Shown piece by piece: positions 1 to 7,954 of a stretch of 49,318 nucleotides of DNA (positions are counted from its first letter, which is position 1; each line of letters starts with the position of its first letter). A model generated the notes under the pieces. The model was given only the letters and a program-made list of their open reading frames with translations. It was not told the DNA's origin and did not search any database. The stretch is from Pseudomonadota bacterium (lineage in GTDB: Bacteria > Pseudomonadota > Alphaproteobacteria > Rhizobiales > Rhizobiaceae), in the NCBI GenBank assembly GCA_023419535.1, contig JAEZXX010000031.1:1-49318 (forward strand), read 5' to 3'. A program made the translations under genes and the position numbers.

Positions 1-3
1 TCC

Positions 4-1209
4 TTGGGTGCGGGGGAAAGCGCCGGCGAGCCGGCGGGCGACGTCTCGCGGGCGCGGGCGACGCCGGCGAACGGCCAACGGGCTGCACTGATCCTCGACT
101 ATCAGGTTCCGCGCTCCGACCGTGATGCCGGATCGATTTACCTCGTAGACATGATCGAGCGTCTTCTACGCCGCGGATTCGACGTTCATCTCTCGGTGGT
201 GGAAAGGATGGAGGGCGACGAGGCGTATTGCGAGCAGCTTCGTCGCAAGGGCGTGAGCGTGACCTATCAGGAGTACGTCGACGAACTGTCAGACCCTATT
301 CGAGCGCTTTCGGACAGGCTGGCTCTGTGTTTCGTGACACGTGTCTACGGAGGAGGACGATACATCGAGCGTGTCATCGAATGGTGCCCACAAGCTCGAA
401 TTGTGTTTAATACAATCGACTTGCATTTCGTTCGGGTCGAACGGCAGCACGCGATATCTCCGTCCAAACAGACTGAAATGATCGCGCAGGAGACCAGAAG
501 ACGCGAATGCAGAGTGGCCGAACTGAGCGACGCGACGATTGTCGTCTCAACGGCCGAGAAGGCAATCCTCAAAGACATCCTTCCGAGCACGCGCGTGTGC
601 GTTGTTCCTCTGGCCGCTGAATCGTTTGGCGGACAAGCCGTTCCCGCCTTCGCCGATCGCTGCAATGTCGGATTCGTAGGCGGGTTCCTGCACCAGCCGA
701 ACGTGGACGCGGTCCGTTACTTCCTCGACGATATCTGGCCGCTCGTTCGTGAGCGCCTGCCGAACGTGGAGTTCGAGATCGTGGGAAGCGATCTCCCCTT
801 CGATCTGCGGGCTCGAACGGGCCGGGACGGTATCCGTTATCTCGGCCACGTGCCCGATCTACAATCTTGGCTGGGTGGGCTGCGGATGACCGTGGCGCCT
901 CTGCGGTTCGGAGCCGGAGCCAAGGGGAAGGTCATCTCGAGCCTCGCGGCAGGCGTTCCGTGCGTTCTGACCTCAATCGCCGCCGAAGGGATGGGCTTGG
1001 GCAATACGGAGGTCTGCGTGGCCGATACGGGCCGGGAGTTCGCGGATCGCATTCTGGCCCTCTACGAGACCGAAAGCGTCTGGGCGGCCTTCTCTCAAGC
1101 GGGACTTGCGAATGCGGCCGGTACCGCCACTCGCGCGGACGAGGCCTTCGACGAACTGCTACTAGGGCTGGGGCTGTCCGTAAGGGACGTCGACGGTCCG
1201 CTCGCTTAA
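4..1209 (+). CDS. Glycosyltransferase, GT4-like (likely 5'-partial)
   Basis: This is a GT-B fold glycosyltransferase that would transfer a sugar from a nucleotide donor during surface polysaccharide synthesis. The N-terminal Rossmann half starts near residue 27 and carries PRSDRDAGS, a motif common at the start of this family. The C-terminal half has the strands VGFVGGF and FEIVGSD, then RYLGHVPDL and APLRFGAGAKGKV, the usual family 1/4 acceptor and donor loops. The frame is open to the left edge and the first ~25 residues are low-complexity Ala/Gly/Arg, so the true start probably lies outside and this may be the last domain of a longer protein. It is followed by an IS remnant. The substrate cannot be told from sequence. 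Confidence 0.8.
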   Translation: MGAGESAGEPAGDVSRARATPANGQRAALILDYQVPRSDRDAGSIYLVDMIERLLRRGFDVHLSVVERMEGDEAYCEQLRRKGVSVTYQEYVDELSDPIRALSDRLALCFVTRVYGGGRYIERVIEWCPQARIVFNTIDLHFVRVERQHAISPSKQTEMIAQETRRRECRVAELSDATIVVSTAEKAILKDILPSTRVCVVPLAAESFGGQAVPAFADRCNVGFVGGFLHQPNVDAVRYFLDDIWPLVRERLPNVEFEIVGSDLPFDLRARTGRDGIRYLGHVPDLQSWLGGLRMTVAPLRFGAGAKGKVISSLAAGVPCVLTSIAAEGMGLGNTEVCVADTGREFADRILALYETESVWAAFSQAGLANAAGTATRADEAFDELLLGLGLSVRDVDGPLA

Positions 1210-1258
1210 TCTTACTGTTCTGTAAGAGGACCATCCGCCGAACCGGGGGGCTTTGCGA

Positions 1259-2073
1259 TCAGGACTCATAGCTCACGGCCAGAATAGAACGAACGGCTGC
1301 CATCGCGATAGCGGAGAAGAAAACGGTTCGACAGCGGTCGTAGCGGGTCGCGATGCGCCGCCAGTCCTTGAGCCGGCAGAACATGACTTCGATGCGATAG
1401 CGGCGTTTGTCGTGTTTAAGAGGTGCGTTGCGAGACTTTCGGCCTGTAAATGCAAAGTTTGATGCCCTTCGCTGCAAGAGCGTCCGGAAACAGGTCGGCA
1501 TCGTAGCCGCGGTCACCGAGCAGCGACTGCGCCTTGGGCAGATCGTTCAGAAGCGCCGCTGCCCCGGTGTCGTCGCTGACGGGCCGGCGGTCAGGAAGAA
1601 GCTCAGCGGGTGAGCGTTCCCATCCGCCACAGCATGAAACTTGGTATTCATGCCGCCTTTGTCCGACCGATCAGTCGTCCAAGCCCTTTTGACCGCCAGG
1701 CTTGATGCGGTGCGGTGCGCCCTCAGGTGGCTCGCGTCGATAATGAAGGTCCTGGGATGGGCGCCGCCTGCGGCCAGCCCTGCCATTAGCCGCGCAAAGA
1801 CACCTGCTTCGCCCAACGCTTCCAGCGGTTGTGGAGCGTCTTTACGAGCCCATAGTCCTTGCGTGCATCGCGCCAGTGCAAACCGTTGCAGTTGACGAAG
1901 ATGATGTCGCTCAGCAGGCACCGGTCATAGATCCGTGGCCGACCATCGTCCTTCGGAGAACGGCCGCGGTCGCGCCTTCTCGAGCCTCGCGGCTCCCGAA
2001 GATCTGTGCCGCAACAGATGATCGAAGAGACCGCAGCCCGGCCGATGGCCGGCTGGCGGAAGAGGGATGACAT
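1259..2073 (-). pseudogene. IS5-family transposase, multiply frameshifted remnant
   Basis: Reading the minus strand gives consecutive pieces of an IS5 (IS427-like) DDE transposase in different frames. The N-terminal piece (from ATG 2073) contains DIIFVNCNGLHWRDA and KTLHNRWKRW. A second frame has GVFARLMAGLA, FIIDASHLRAHRTASS and DKGGMNTKFHAV. A short piece GDRGYDADLF is in another frame, and the last piece has HDKRRYRIEVMF, CRLKDWRR and ATRYDRC. At least three frameshifts separate them, so no active transposase can be made. I did not find convincing terminal inverted repeats. The right end lies within about 45 bp of the first LacI-type operator of the sugar-acid operon, so the insertion probably defines the left border of that island. 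Confidence 0.85.
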
Positions 2074-2101
2074 TCGGCATGAGCAGCGCCGAACGGGGAG
2101 G

Positions 2102-2131
2102 TTGACAAGCGCGTGATTGATATCGATAACA
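2102..2131 (+). promoter_or_regulatory. Promoter with overlapping LacI/GntR-type operator
   Basis: TTGACA (2102-2107), a 17-bp spacer and GATAAC (2125-2130) form a good sigma-70 promoter for the operon starting at 2187. The 14-bp imperfect palindrome TGATATCGATAACA (2118-2131) covers the -10 box, where a bound repressor would block polymerase. The identical 14-mer occurs at 20462-20475. LacI-family regulators favour such sites with a central CG. The LacI gene inside this operon is the obvious candidate regulator, but that link is inferred. Confidence 0.75.
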
Positions 2132-2186
2132 TGAGGATGTCGGGGTAGATCCCGTCGTCCGTGGCGTTTCGGGGGCGGTTCAGTCG

Positions 2187-2525
2187 ATGTATATTCGATG
2201 CGCGTTTTTTCGTGGTCGCGTCAGAGCCGGGTCGGAGGAGGCCTTCACGCGCTACGTGCGCGAGCGGCTCGTCCCTCTCTGGACGAGGTTCCCGGGCGCG
2301 GAGGAGGTGCGGGTCCTGCGCCAGAGAGAGGCGGATGTCGAGAACCCTCATTTCGAGATGGTTCTTCAGGTGCGCTATCCCACCCGCGAGGCGATCGATG
2401 TGGCGCTCGCCTCGGATGTGCGCCAAGAGTCGCGCGAGGTGACGAAGGGCCTGCTCGAGCTCTATGAAGGCGACATCTTCCACACCGTCTTCCAGGCGGA
2501 CGACTACGCGCTTCCGACGGATTGA
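2187..2525 (+). CDS. EthD-like dimeric alpha/beta-barrel protein (first copy)
   Basis: This is a 112-residue protein with the size and pattern of the EthD/dimeric ferredoxin-like barrel fold: an N-terminal strand (IRCAFFRGRV), a helix, a strand with EVRVLRQRE, a central FEMVLQVRYPT strand and a C-terminal helix ending in GDIFHTVFQ. Members of this fold include small isomerases, mutarotases and lactone-handling enzymes, but the activity here is unknown. It is the first gene after the operator-controlled promoter. Its stop overlaps the start of the lactonase gene (TTGA), so the two are translationally coupled. A diverged second copy lies on the other side of the lactonase, and the pairing suggests a role on the same sugar-acid lactone. 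Confidence 0.6.
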   Translation: MYIRCAFFRGRVRAGSEEAFTRYVRERLVPLWTRFPGAEEVRVLRQREADVENPHFEMVLQVRYPTREAIDVALASDVRQESREVTKGLLELYEGDIFHTVFQADDYALPTD

Positions 2526-3448
2526 CCGTGACGAGCGACGAGACCTACCGTTTCCACGACGATCGCTTCCGGTCCCTCGTGATCGGCCATGCGAAGCTCG
2601 AACGTCTCTGGACGGGTGGGCGCTGGGTCGAGGGGCCGGTCTACGTTCCCGCCGCCAAGTCCGTCCTCTGGTCGGACATCCCGAACGACAGCGTCCTGCG
2701 CTACGACGAATGCGACGGATCGGTCTCGATCTTCGAGCGGCCCTGCGGCTACCATAACGGTCATGCGCTGGACGGGGAGGGCCGCGTCGTCGCCTGCGAG
2801 CACGGCGGGCGGCGCGTTTCGCGTCTAGATCACGACGGCGTCTGGCGCAGCCTCGTCTCGCATGTCGACGGCAAGCGCCTGAATTCGCCGAACGACGTCG
2901 TCGTCAGGAGCGACGGCACGATCTGGTTCTCCGACCCGACCTACGGAATCGACTCGCATTACGAAGGGCACCGCGCCGTATCCGAGATCGGCGCGTCCAA
3001 CGTCTACCGCCTCGATCCGCTGACGGGCGACGTCCGCGCGGTGGTCACCGACATGCTGCGCCCGAACGGACTGTGCTTCTCTCCGGACGAGAGCATCCTC
3101 TACGTTTCCGAGACGGGGCGAACCCACGATCCGGACTGCGAGCCCGCGATCCGCGCCTATCCCGTGACGCCCGGGGACTCACTCGGCGAGGGCCGCCTCT
3201 TCGCGCGATCCCCCAACGGCTTCTTCGACGGGTTTCGGGCCGATACGGCCGGCAATATCTGGGCCTCGAACGCCGACGCGGTCTGCGTCTTCTCACCGGA
3301 CGGCACCCATATCGGTTCCATCCCCGTCTGCGAGATGGTGTCGAACCTGTGCTTCGGCGGCCCACGCCGCAACCGTCTCTACATCACTGCGCAGACCTCG
3401 CTTTACGCAATCTACGTCAACGCGCATGCTGCGGGTTGGGAGATCTAG
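2522..3448 (+). CDS. SMP-30/gluconolactonase family sugar lactonase
   Basis: This 308-residue protein would hydrolyse an aldonolactone, such as gluconolactone, to the free acid. It has the six-bladed propeller landmarks of the SMP-30/Gnl family: GRWVEGPVYVP near residue 37, WSDIPNDSVLRY, HNGHALDGEGR, LNSPNDVVVRSDG, WFSDPTYG, RPNGLCFSPDE and a late DGFRADTAGNIW segment. The E, N and D positions of these motifs match the divalent-metal ligands of the family. The start is TTG overlapping the upstream TGA; GTG at 2528 is an alternative. In a gluconate/idonate locus it would feed acid into the kinase route. Related family members act on other lactones. Confidence 0.88.
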   Translation: MTVTSDETYRFHDDRFRSLVIGHAKLERLWTGGRWVEGPVYVPAAKSVLWSDIPNDSVLRYDECDGSVSIFERPCGYHNGHALDGEGRVVACEHGGRRVSRLDHDGVWRSLVSHVDGKRLNSPNDVVVRSDGTIWFSDPTYGIDSHYEGHRAVSEIGASNVYRLDPLTGDVRAVVTDMLRPNGLCFSPDESILYVSETGRTHDPDCEPAIRAYPVTPGDSLGEGRLFARSPNGFFDGFRADTAGNIWASNADAVCVFSPDGTHIGSIPVCEMVSNLCFGGPRRNRLYITAQTSLYAIYVNAHAAGWEI

Positions 3449-3454
3449 AAGCCG

Positions 3455-3775
3455 ATGGACACGCGAAGCGCGCTGCTCCCGGGAGCGATCCGGCCCGGCT
3501 GCGAGGAGGCCTTCTACGGTCTGGCCACGGACGGACTCATGCCCGTCCGGCAGGCCTTGCCGAACGCCCTCGCGGTGCGCGTGCTTCGTCCCGAGCGCGC
3601 CGAGGCCGACGTGCCGCTCCCGATCCTGGTGCAGCAAATCGACTGTCCCTCGATCGAGGCGGTGAACGAAGCCGAGACCTCGCCCGTGCATGCTTGCGGG
3701 GCCCCGTCGATGGAGCGCCTGCGCCAGCTCTTCGACGGCACACTGACCCAAATCGTCCACCGGCGGCCGGCATGA
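3455..3775 (+). CDS. EthD-like small protein (second, diverged copy)
   Basis: This 106-residue protein shares layout with the protein at 2187-2525: an early LLPGAIRPGCEEAFY segment matching FRGRVRAGSEEAFT, then a LAVRVLRPERAEADVP strand region matching EVRVLRQREADVE, then a strand and the helix LRQLFDGTLTQIV. It therefore looks like a diverged tandem paralogue, split from its partner by the lactonase gene. It starts 6 nt after the lactonase stop, and its TGA overlaps the ATG of the LacI gene (ATGA). The function is unknown. A shorter, less conserved core could mean it is a partner subunit and not an active enzyme. Confidence 0.55.
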   Translation: MDTRSALLPGAIRPGCEEAFYGLATDGLMPVRQALPNALAVRVLRPERAEADVPLPILVQQIDCPSIEAVNEAETSPVHACGAPSMERLRQLFDGTLTQIVHRRPA

Positions 3776-4866
3776 GCGAGAGGCCGCCGAAGGCGGGTCG
3801 GGGCGGAAAGGCGCGAAAGAGCGCAGATCCGGGGGCGCCGCCCAAGCCCACCATGCGCGACGTCTCGCGTCTTGCGGGCGTCTCCACCATGACGGTGAGC
3901 CGCGTCCTCGCCGGCCCGGCGGTGGTCGCGAAGGAGACGCGCGAGCGTGTGATGCGCGCCGTCGAGCAGCTCGGCTACGTTCCCGACCTCGTCGCCGGCT
4001 CGCTGTCCTCTCGGCGCACCAATTTCGTCGGACTGATCCTGCCGACGCTCACCAACTCCAACTTCGCGGACACCGCGCAGGGACTCGCCGAAGCACTGGG
4101 CGAAGGCTACCAGTTGCTCATCGGCTATACGCTCTACCGCGCGCGCGAGGAGGAGCGGCTGGTGCGCTCGCTGCTCGGCCGCCGTCCGCAGGCGATCGTC
4201 ATCGCCGGCACGCTGCACACCGCCACGACGCGCCGCATGCTTCTGAACGCGGGCATTCCGGTGGTGGAGATCTGGGACCATCCCGACCAGCCTCTCGATC
4301 TGGCGGTCGGCTTCTCGAACTTCGAGGCGGGGCGGGCAGCCGCGCGGCATCTCCTGGCGCTCGGGCATCGGCGCCTTGCCGCGCTCGGCTCGCAGGCCGA
4401 GGGCGACGTCCTCGATGCGCGCGGCGAGGCCCGCCTGCAGGGCTTCGAGGCAGCGCTCGCAGAGGCCGGCCAGCCTGGTACGGTGCTGCGCTACGGCGCT
4501 GCGCCCGTATCCTACGGTCATGGCGCCGAGGCGATGGGGCACCTGCTTGCGCAGGTGCCAGACGTCGAAGCGGTGTTCGCCGTGTCGGACAGCTCCGCCT
4601 TCGGCGCCTTGATGGAGTGCCGACGACGCGGGATCGACGTACCGGGGCGGCTCTCGGTCATCGGCTTCGGCGATTTCCATCTCGGCCGGGAATGCGAGCC
4701 CGCCATCTCCACCGTGCGCGTCGACGCGCAGGGCATCGGCACGCGGACGGGCGAATTGCTGCTCGAGTTGTTCGAAGGAGCCGAGAGGACCGGCCCTGCT
4801 GCGTTCGACCTCGGCATCGAGGTCGTCGCCCGCGGCACGACGGCGCCGCGGATACCCGGGACCTGA
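3772..4866 (+). CDS. LacI-family transcriptional regulator A (GntR/IdnR-like)
   Basis: This 364-residue repressor has a basic N-terminal extension of about 27 residues, then the LacI helix-turn-helix (MRDVSRLAGVSTMTVSRVL), a hinge helix around LVAGSLSSRR, and a periplasmic-binding-protein-like effector domain. The stretch GIPVVEIWD resembles the gluconate/idonate subgroup of LacI proteins, including E. coli GntR and IdnR. ATG at 3772 overlaps the preceding stop (ATGA), and the downstream SDR follows within 20 nt, so it is co-transcribed with the lactonase operon. It probably binds the identical palindromes at 2118 and 20462. The effector is likely gluconate, idonate or a keto derivative, by inference from context. 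Confidence 0.9.
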   Translation: MSERPPKAGRGGKARKSADPGAPPKPTMRDVSRLAGVSTMTVSRVLAGPAVVAKETRERVMRAVEQLGYVPDLVAGSLSSRRTNFVGLILPTLTNSNFADTAQGLAEALGEGYQLLIGYTLYRAREEERLVRSLLGRRPQAIVIAGTLHTATTRRMLLNAGIPVVEIWDHPDQPLDLAVGFSNFEAGRAAARHLLALGHRRLAALGSQAEGDVLDARGEARLQGFEAALAEAGQPGTVLRYGAAPVSYGHGAEAMGHLLAQVPDVEAVFAVSDSSAFGALMECRRRGIDVPGRLSVIGFGDFHLGRECEPAISTVRVDAQGIGTRTGELLLELFEGAERTGPAAFDLGIEVVARGTTAPRIPGT

Positions 4867-4886
4867 TGATCCGAAGGATGACAAAG

Positions 4887-5648
4887 ATGCAGGACGGAAC
4901 GCAAGCCGGGCGCGGCGTCGCCCTGGTCACCGGGGCGAGCGGAGGGATCGGACGCGCGGCCGCGTCGGCCCTGTCCGCAAACGGGTGGAGCCTCGTTCTG
5001 GCCGGGCGCCGGCGCGAGGCGCTGGAGGCGACGGCAGCGACACTTGCCGGCCCGGCGCTTGCCGAGCCGACCGACGTCGGCGTCGAGGCCGAGGTCGACG
5101 CCCTGTTCCAGGCGGCGGTCCAGCGATTCGGTCGCGTCGATTTCGTCTTCAACAACGCAGGCACGAACAGCGCTGCCGTTCCGCTCGACGAACTGCCGGC
5201 GGAAGAATGGAGCCGCGTCGTGGCGGCGAACCTCACCGGCGTTTTCCTGTGCATGCGCGCGGCCTTCCGCGTGATGAAGCGTCAGAATCCGTCCGGCGGA
5301 CGGATCGTCAACAACGGATCGGTCTCCGCGCACGTCCCCCGCCCGAACTCCGCGCCCTATTCCGCGACGAAGCACGGCGTGACGGGGCTGACCCGCAGCG
5401 GTGCGCTGGACGGACGCGCCTTCGGTATCGCCGTCGGACAGATCGACATCGGCAACGTCGCTTCCGACATGACCGAACGCATGGGCCGGGGCGTCCTCCA
5501 GCCGGACGGGCGCATGATGCCCGAACCCGTGATGGCCATGGAGAACGTCGCGCGCACGATCGCGCACATGGCGTCGCTGCCGCTGGAGGCCAACATGCTC
5601 CAGGTGAACGTGATGGCGACGCAGATGCCGTTCGTGGGAAGAGGTTGA
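4887..5648 (+). CDS. SDR-family NAD(P)-dependent oxidoreductase
   Basis: This is a classical short-chain dehydrogenase of 253 residues. It has the nucleotide-binding VTGASGGIG near the N terminus, the NNAG motif (FVFNNAGTN), a catalytic Ser in GSVSAHV and the YSATK pair (YxxxK). Three in-frame ATGs exist (4866, 4878, 4887). I chose 4887 because AAGGA sits about 8 nt upstream. It lies between the LacI gene and 6-phosphogluconate dehydrogenase, so it probably interconverts a keto and a hydroxy form of a sugar acid. Sequence alone does not give the substrate. It is distinct from the gluconate 5-dehydrogenase at 20506. Confidence 0.85.
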   Translation: MQDGTQAGRGVALVTGASGGIGRAAASALSANGWSLVLAGRRREALEATAATLAGPALAEPTDVGVEAEVDALFQAAVQRFGRVDFVFNNAGTNSAAVPLDELPAEEWSRVVAANLTGVFLCMRAAFRVMKRQNPSGGRIVNNGSVSAHVPRPNSAPYSATKHGVTGLTRSGALDGRAFGIAVGQIDIGNVASDMTERMGRGVLQPDGRMMPEPVMAMENVARTIAHMASLPLEANMLQVNVMATQMPFVGRG

Positions 5649-5681
5649 TGACCGTCGGCGGACGGCAACGGAGGAACTGAC

Positions 5682-7127
5682 GTGAGCATGGGACGTGGCA
5701 AGGGCATGGCCGATCTCGGCGTTCTCGGCATGGGAACGATGGGGGCGAATCTGGCTCTCAACTTCGCTGACAACGGCGGTTTCACCGTCGCGCTGTTCAA
5801 CCGCACCGTGGAGAAGGCGCACGGCGTCCGCGAGGCCAATCCGAATCTCGCCGAGCGCCTTCGCCCGGCAGAGACGATCGAGGACTTCGTCGCCTCGCTG
5901 ACGAGCCCGCGCGTCGTCGTGATCATGGTCAACGCCGGCGCCCCGGTGGACGAACAGATCGCCCGGCTCAGGCCGCATCTGGAGGACGGCGACATCCTGA
6001 TCGACGCCGGCAATGCCGACTTCAACGAAACGGTGCGCCGATCGAGGGAACTCGAAGGCTCCGGGCTGCGCTTCGTCGGCATGGGGGTCTCCGGCGGCGA
6101 GGCCGGTGCGAGGCACGGCCCTTCCATCATGGTGGGCGGGGACGAGGACATGTGGGGGCGGTTGAGGCCGCTCCTCGAACCCATCGCCGCACGATACGAA
6201 AGCGCTCCTTGCGTCGACTGGATGGGGCGGGACGGCGCCGGCCACTTCGTCAAGACGATCCACAACGGCATCGAATATGCCGACATGCAGATGATCGCCG
6301 AGATCTACGGAATCCTGCGGGACGGCGCCGGGCTGGACGCCGGTAGGATCGGTTCGATCTTCGGACGGTGGAACGAGGGCGCGCTCCAGTCCTATCTGGT
6401 GGAGATCACCTCCGTCGTCCTGCGCGTAGCCGATCCCGAGACCGGGCAGGCGATGGTCGACGTCATCCTCGACGAGGCGGGCCAGAAGGGCACCGGCCGC
6501 TGGGCGGTGATCGAAGCCCAGAAGCTCGGCGTCGGCGCGACGACGCTGGAGGCCGCGGTCTCGGCGCGCGGCATCTCCTCGCGGCGCAGCGAACGCGCCC
6601 GTTCGGCCCAGCTCTTCGGCGCTATGGGGGACGACGCCGCCCGCCGTTTCTCGGCCGACGAAGCGGCTGTCGCGGAGTTGGAGGCGGCGCTGACCACCGC
6701 GAAGATCGTCGCCTACGCGCAAGGGTTCGCGACCATGGCCGCGGCCTCGCGCGAGTTCGGCTGGCGCCTGCCTCTCGCCTCCATCGCCCGCGTCTGGCGG
6801 GCGGGCTGCATCATCCGCTCGCGCTTCCTCGACGACATCGCCGGCGCCTTCGAAGCGAGCGAGACACGCGCCAACCTCCTGCATTCGCCGGAATTCGTGA
6901 GGCGCGTGCGGGCGGGCGAGGGCAGTCTGCGAGCGGTGGTCGCCAAGGCCGTGACCGCCGGGATCCCGGTCCCGGCCCTTTCGGCCGCGATCGCCTATCT
7001 GGACGACGACAGGCGCCTGCGCGGCACGGCCAATCTCATCCAGGCCCAGCGCGACCTGTTCGGCGCGCATACCTTCCGCCGGCTCGATCGGGACGGGGTC
7101 TACCACCACGATTGGCCGCAGGTCTGA
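5682..7127 (+). CDS. gnd: 6-phosphogluconate dehydrogenase, decarboxylating
   Basis: This enzyme oxidatively decarboxylates 6-phosphogluconate to ribulose 5-phosphate with NADP+. The 481-residue length fits the long form. Landmarks are the Rossmann GMGTMGANLALN, the substrate loop SGGEAGARHGPSIM, the active-site helix GAGHFVKTIHNGIEY with its Lys, His and Asn, GQKGTGRWAV, and the C-terminal RDLFGAHTFRR segment. GTG at 5682 is preceded by GGAGGAA; ATG 5688 is an alternative. It closes the lactonase operon and gives the catabolic sink for gluconokinase product made by the gene at 21270. It converges on the cytochrome b561-like gene across a hairpin. Confidence 0.96.
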   Translation: MSMGRGKGMADLGVLGMGTMGANLALNFADNGGFTVALFNRTVEKAHGVREANPNLAERLRPAETIEDFVASLTSPRVVVIMVNAGAPVDEQIARLRPHLEDGDILIDAGNADFNETVRRSRELEGSGLRFVGMGVSGGEAGARHGPSIMVGGDEDMWGRLRPLLEPIAARYESAPCVDWMGRDGAGHFVKTIHNGIEYADMQMIAEIYGILRDGAGLDAGRIGSIFGRWNEGALQSYLVEITSVVLRVADPETGQAMVDVILDEAGQKGTGRWAVIEAQKLGVGATTLEAAVSARGISSRRSERARSAQLFGAMGDDAARRFSADEAAVAELEAALTTAKIVAYAQGFATMAAASREFGWRLPLASIARVWRAGCIIRSRFLDDIAGAFEASETRANLLHSPEFVRRVRAGEGSLRAVVAKAVTAGIPVPALSAAIAYLDDDRRLRGTANLIQAQRDLFGAHTFRRLDRDGVYHHDWPQV

Positions 7128-7216
7128 GGCCTGGGCTCGGCTGAAGCCGTATCGCCCATCATGCCCGGGCGGTCCTGGCCTTCGGCCCCGCATATCAGGT
7201 CTTCGGACGGACAGAG

Positions 7217-7254
7217 GCCGCCGTCCGCCGATCCGCCCTTGTCCGGGCGGCGGC
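7217..7254. terminator. Hairpin between convergent gnd and b561-like genes
   Basis: Arms 7217-7227 (GCCGCCGTCCG) and 7244-7254 (CGGGCGGCGGC) pair at 10 of 11 positions around a 16-nt loop. The hairpin lies between two gene 3' ends and so could terminate in both directions. There is no clear U-tract on either side. Confidence 0.55.
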
Positions 7255-7260
7255 ATACGA

Positions 7261-7950
7261 TCATCTCCCCCCGGGTTCGTCGGGCGAGCGATCCGGGAAC
7301 TCGTGGCCCCAGATCGCGGCATAGGTCGAGACCTGCGGCGTCAGCCGGCGGATCAGCGCGACCGCCACGAGCAGGGCCGCCCACCAGAGGGTGATGATCA
7401 CCCACATCCACCGCGGCGCATTCGCCTGCCACAGTCCGGATGCGATCGCCGCGCAGCCCGCGAGCAGCGCCGTGTAGCCGAAGGTCTTGTGCAGGACCTC
7501 GAACAGGCGGCGGCGCGCCGTCATGTCGAAATGGTCGCCGCGCATCACGCCGCGGGGGTCGCTCGGCCCGCCCTTGGTGCCGCGCGCCAGACCGAGCGCG
7601 ATCTGGACGAGGAGCAGGGCCGCGGTGCTCCATCCGAGCCATCGATGCCCGAGCACGGCCTGCGTGATCGTCGATGGGGGCTCGGGCATGGAGAGGATCA
7701 GCGCCAGCCCCCCGAGCGTCAGAAGCAGGGTGCTGTAGTGGCATCCGCGATGCAGCGTCCACCAGGTCCGGTTGTCGAGTTCGCGCGGCCAGTCCTGCCA
7801 GGGCGTGACCTTCATGTAGCGGGCCGCGAGGATGCCGACGGGGACGAGGACGCCCCAGCCGAGCGTCATCAGCCGCGCGTGCCAGCTCAGGTGCCAGCCG
7901 ACGTCGTGGAGCCGGCTCGGATCGATCGGATCAAGCAGCCAGTCGAGCAT
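7261..7950 (-). CDS. Cytochrome b561-like membrane protein
   Basis: This 229-residue integral membrane protein has about five to six hydrophobic segments and regularly placed histidines suited to haem b ligation (near His24, His67, His71, His102 and His154, in WHARL, HRGCH, GHRWLGW and LHKTFGY). The overall pattern fits the cytochrome b561/ferric-reductase-like transmembrane superfamily. These proteins carry electrons across the inner membrane. The start lies 4 nt after the stop of the sugar permease gene, so it is the last gene of the CUT1 transporter operon. That placement is unusual and suggests a link between sugar uptake and a membrane or periplasmic redox step. The partner is unknown. 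Confidence 0.7.
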   Translation of the reverse strand: MLDWLLDPIDPSRLHDVGWHLSWHARLMTLGWGVLVPVGILAARYMKVTPWQDWPRELDNRTWWTLHRGCHYSTLLLTLGGLALILSMPEPPSTITQAVLGHRWLGWSTAALLLVQIALGLARGTKGGPSDPRGVMRGDHFDMTARRRLFEVLHKTFGYTALLAGCAAIASGLWQANAPRWMWVIITLWWAALLVAVALIRRLTPQVSTYAAIWGHEFPDRSPDEPGGR

Positions 7951-7954
7951 CGCA

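Noticed and set aside
2080..2186. Riboswitch in the 5' region of the lactonase operon
   Set aside because: The leader is short, and the promoter and operator account for the conserved-looking bases. No riboswitch core was recognised.
4518..7322. Very long antisense open frame (over 900 codons) opposite the SDR and gnd genes
   Set aside because: Composition is Arg/Asp/His-rich with no motifs, and it lies opposite two well-supported genes. It is a typical high-GC shadow frame.
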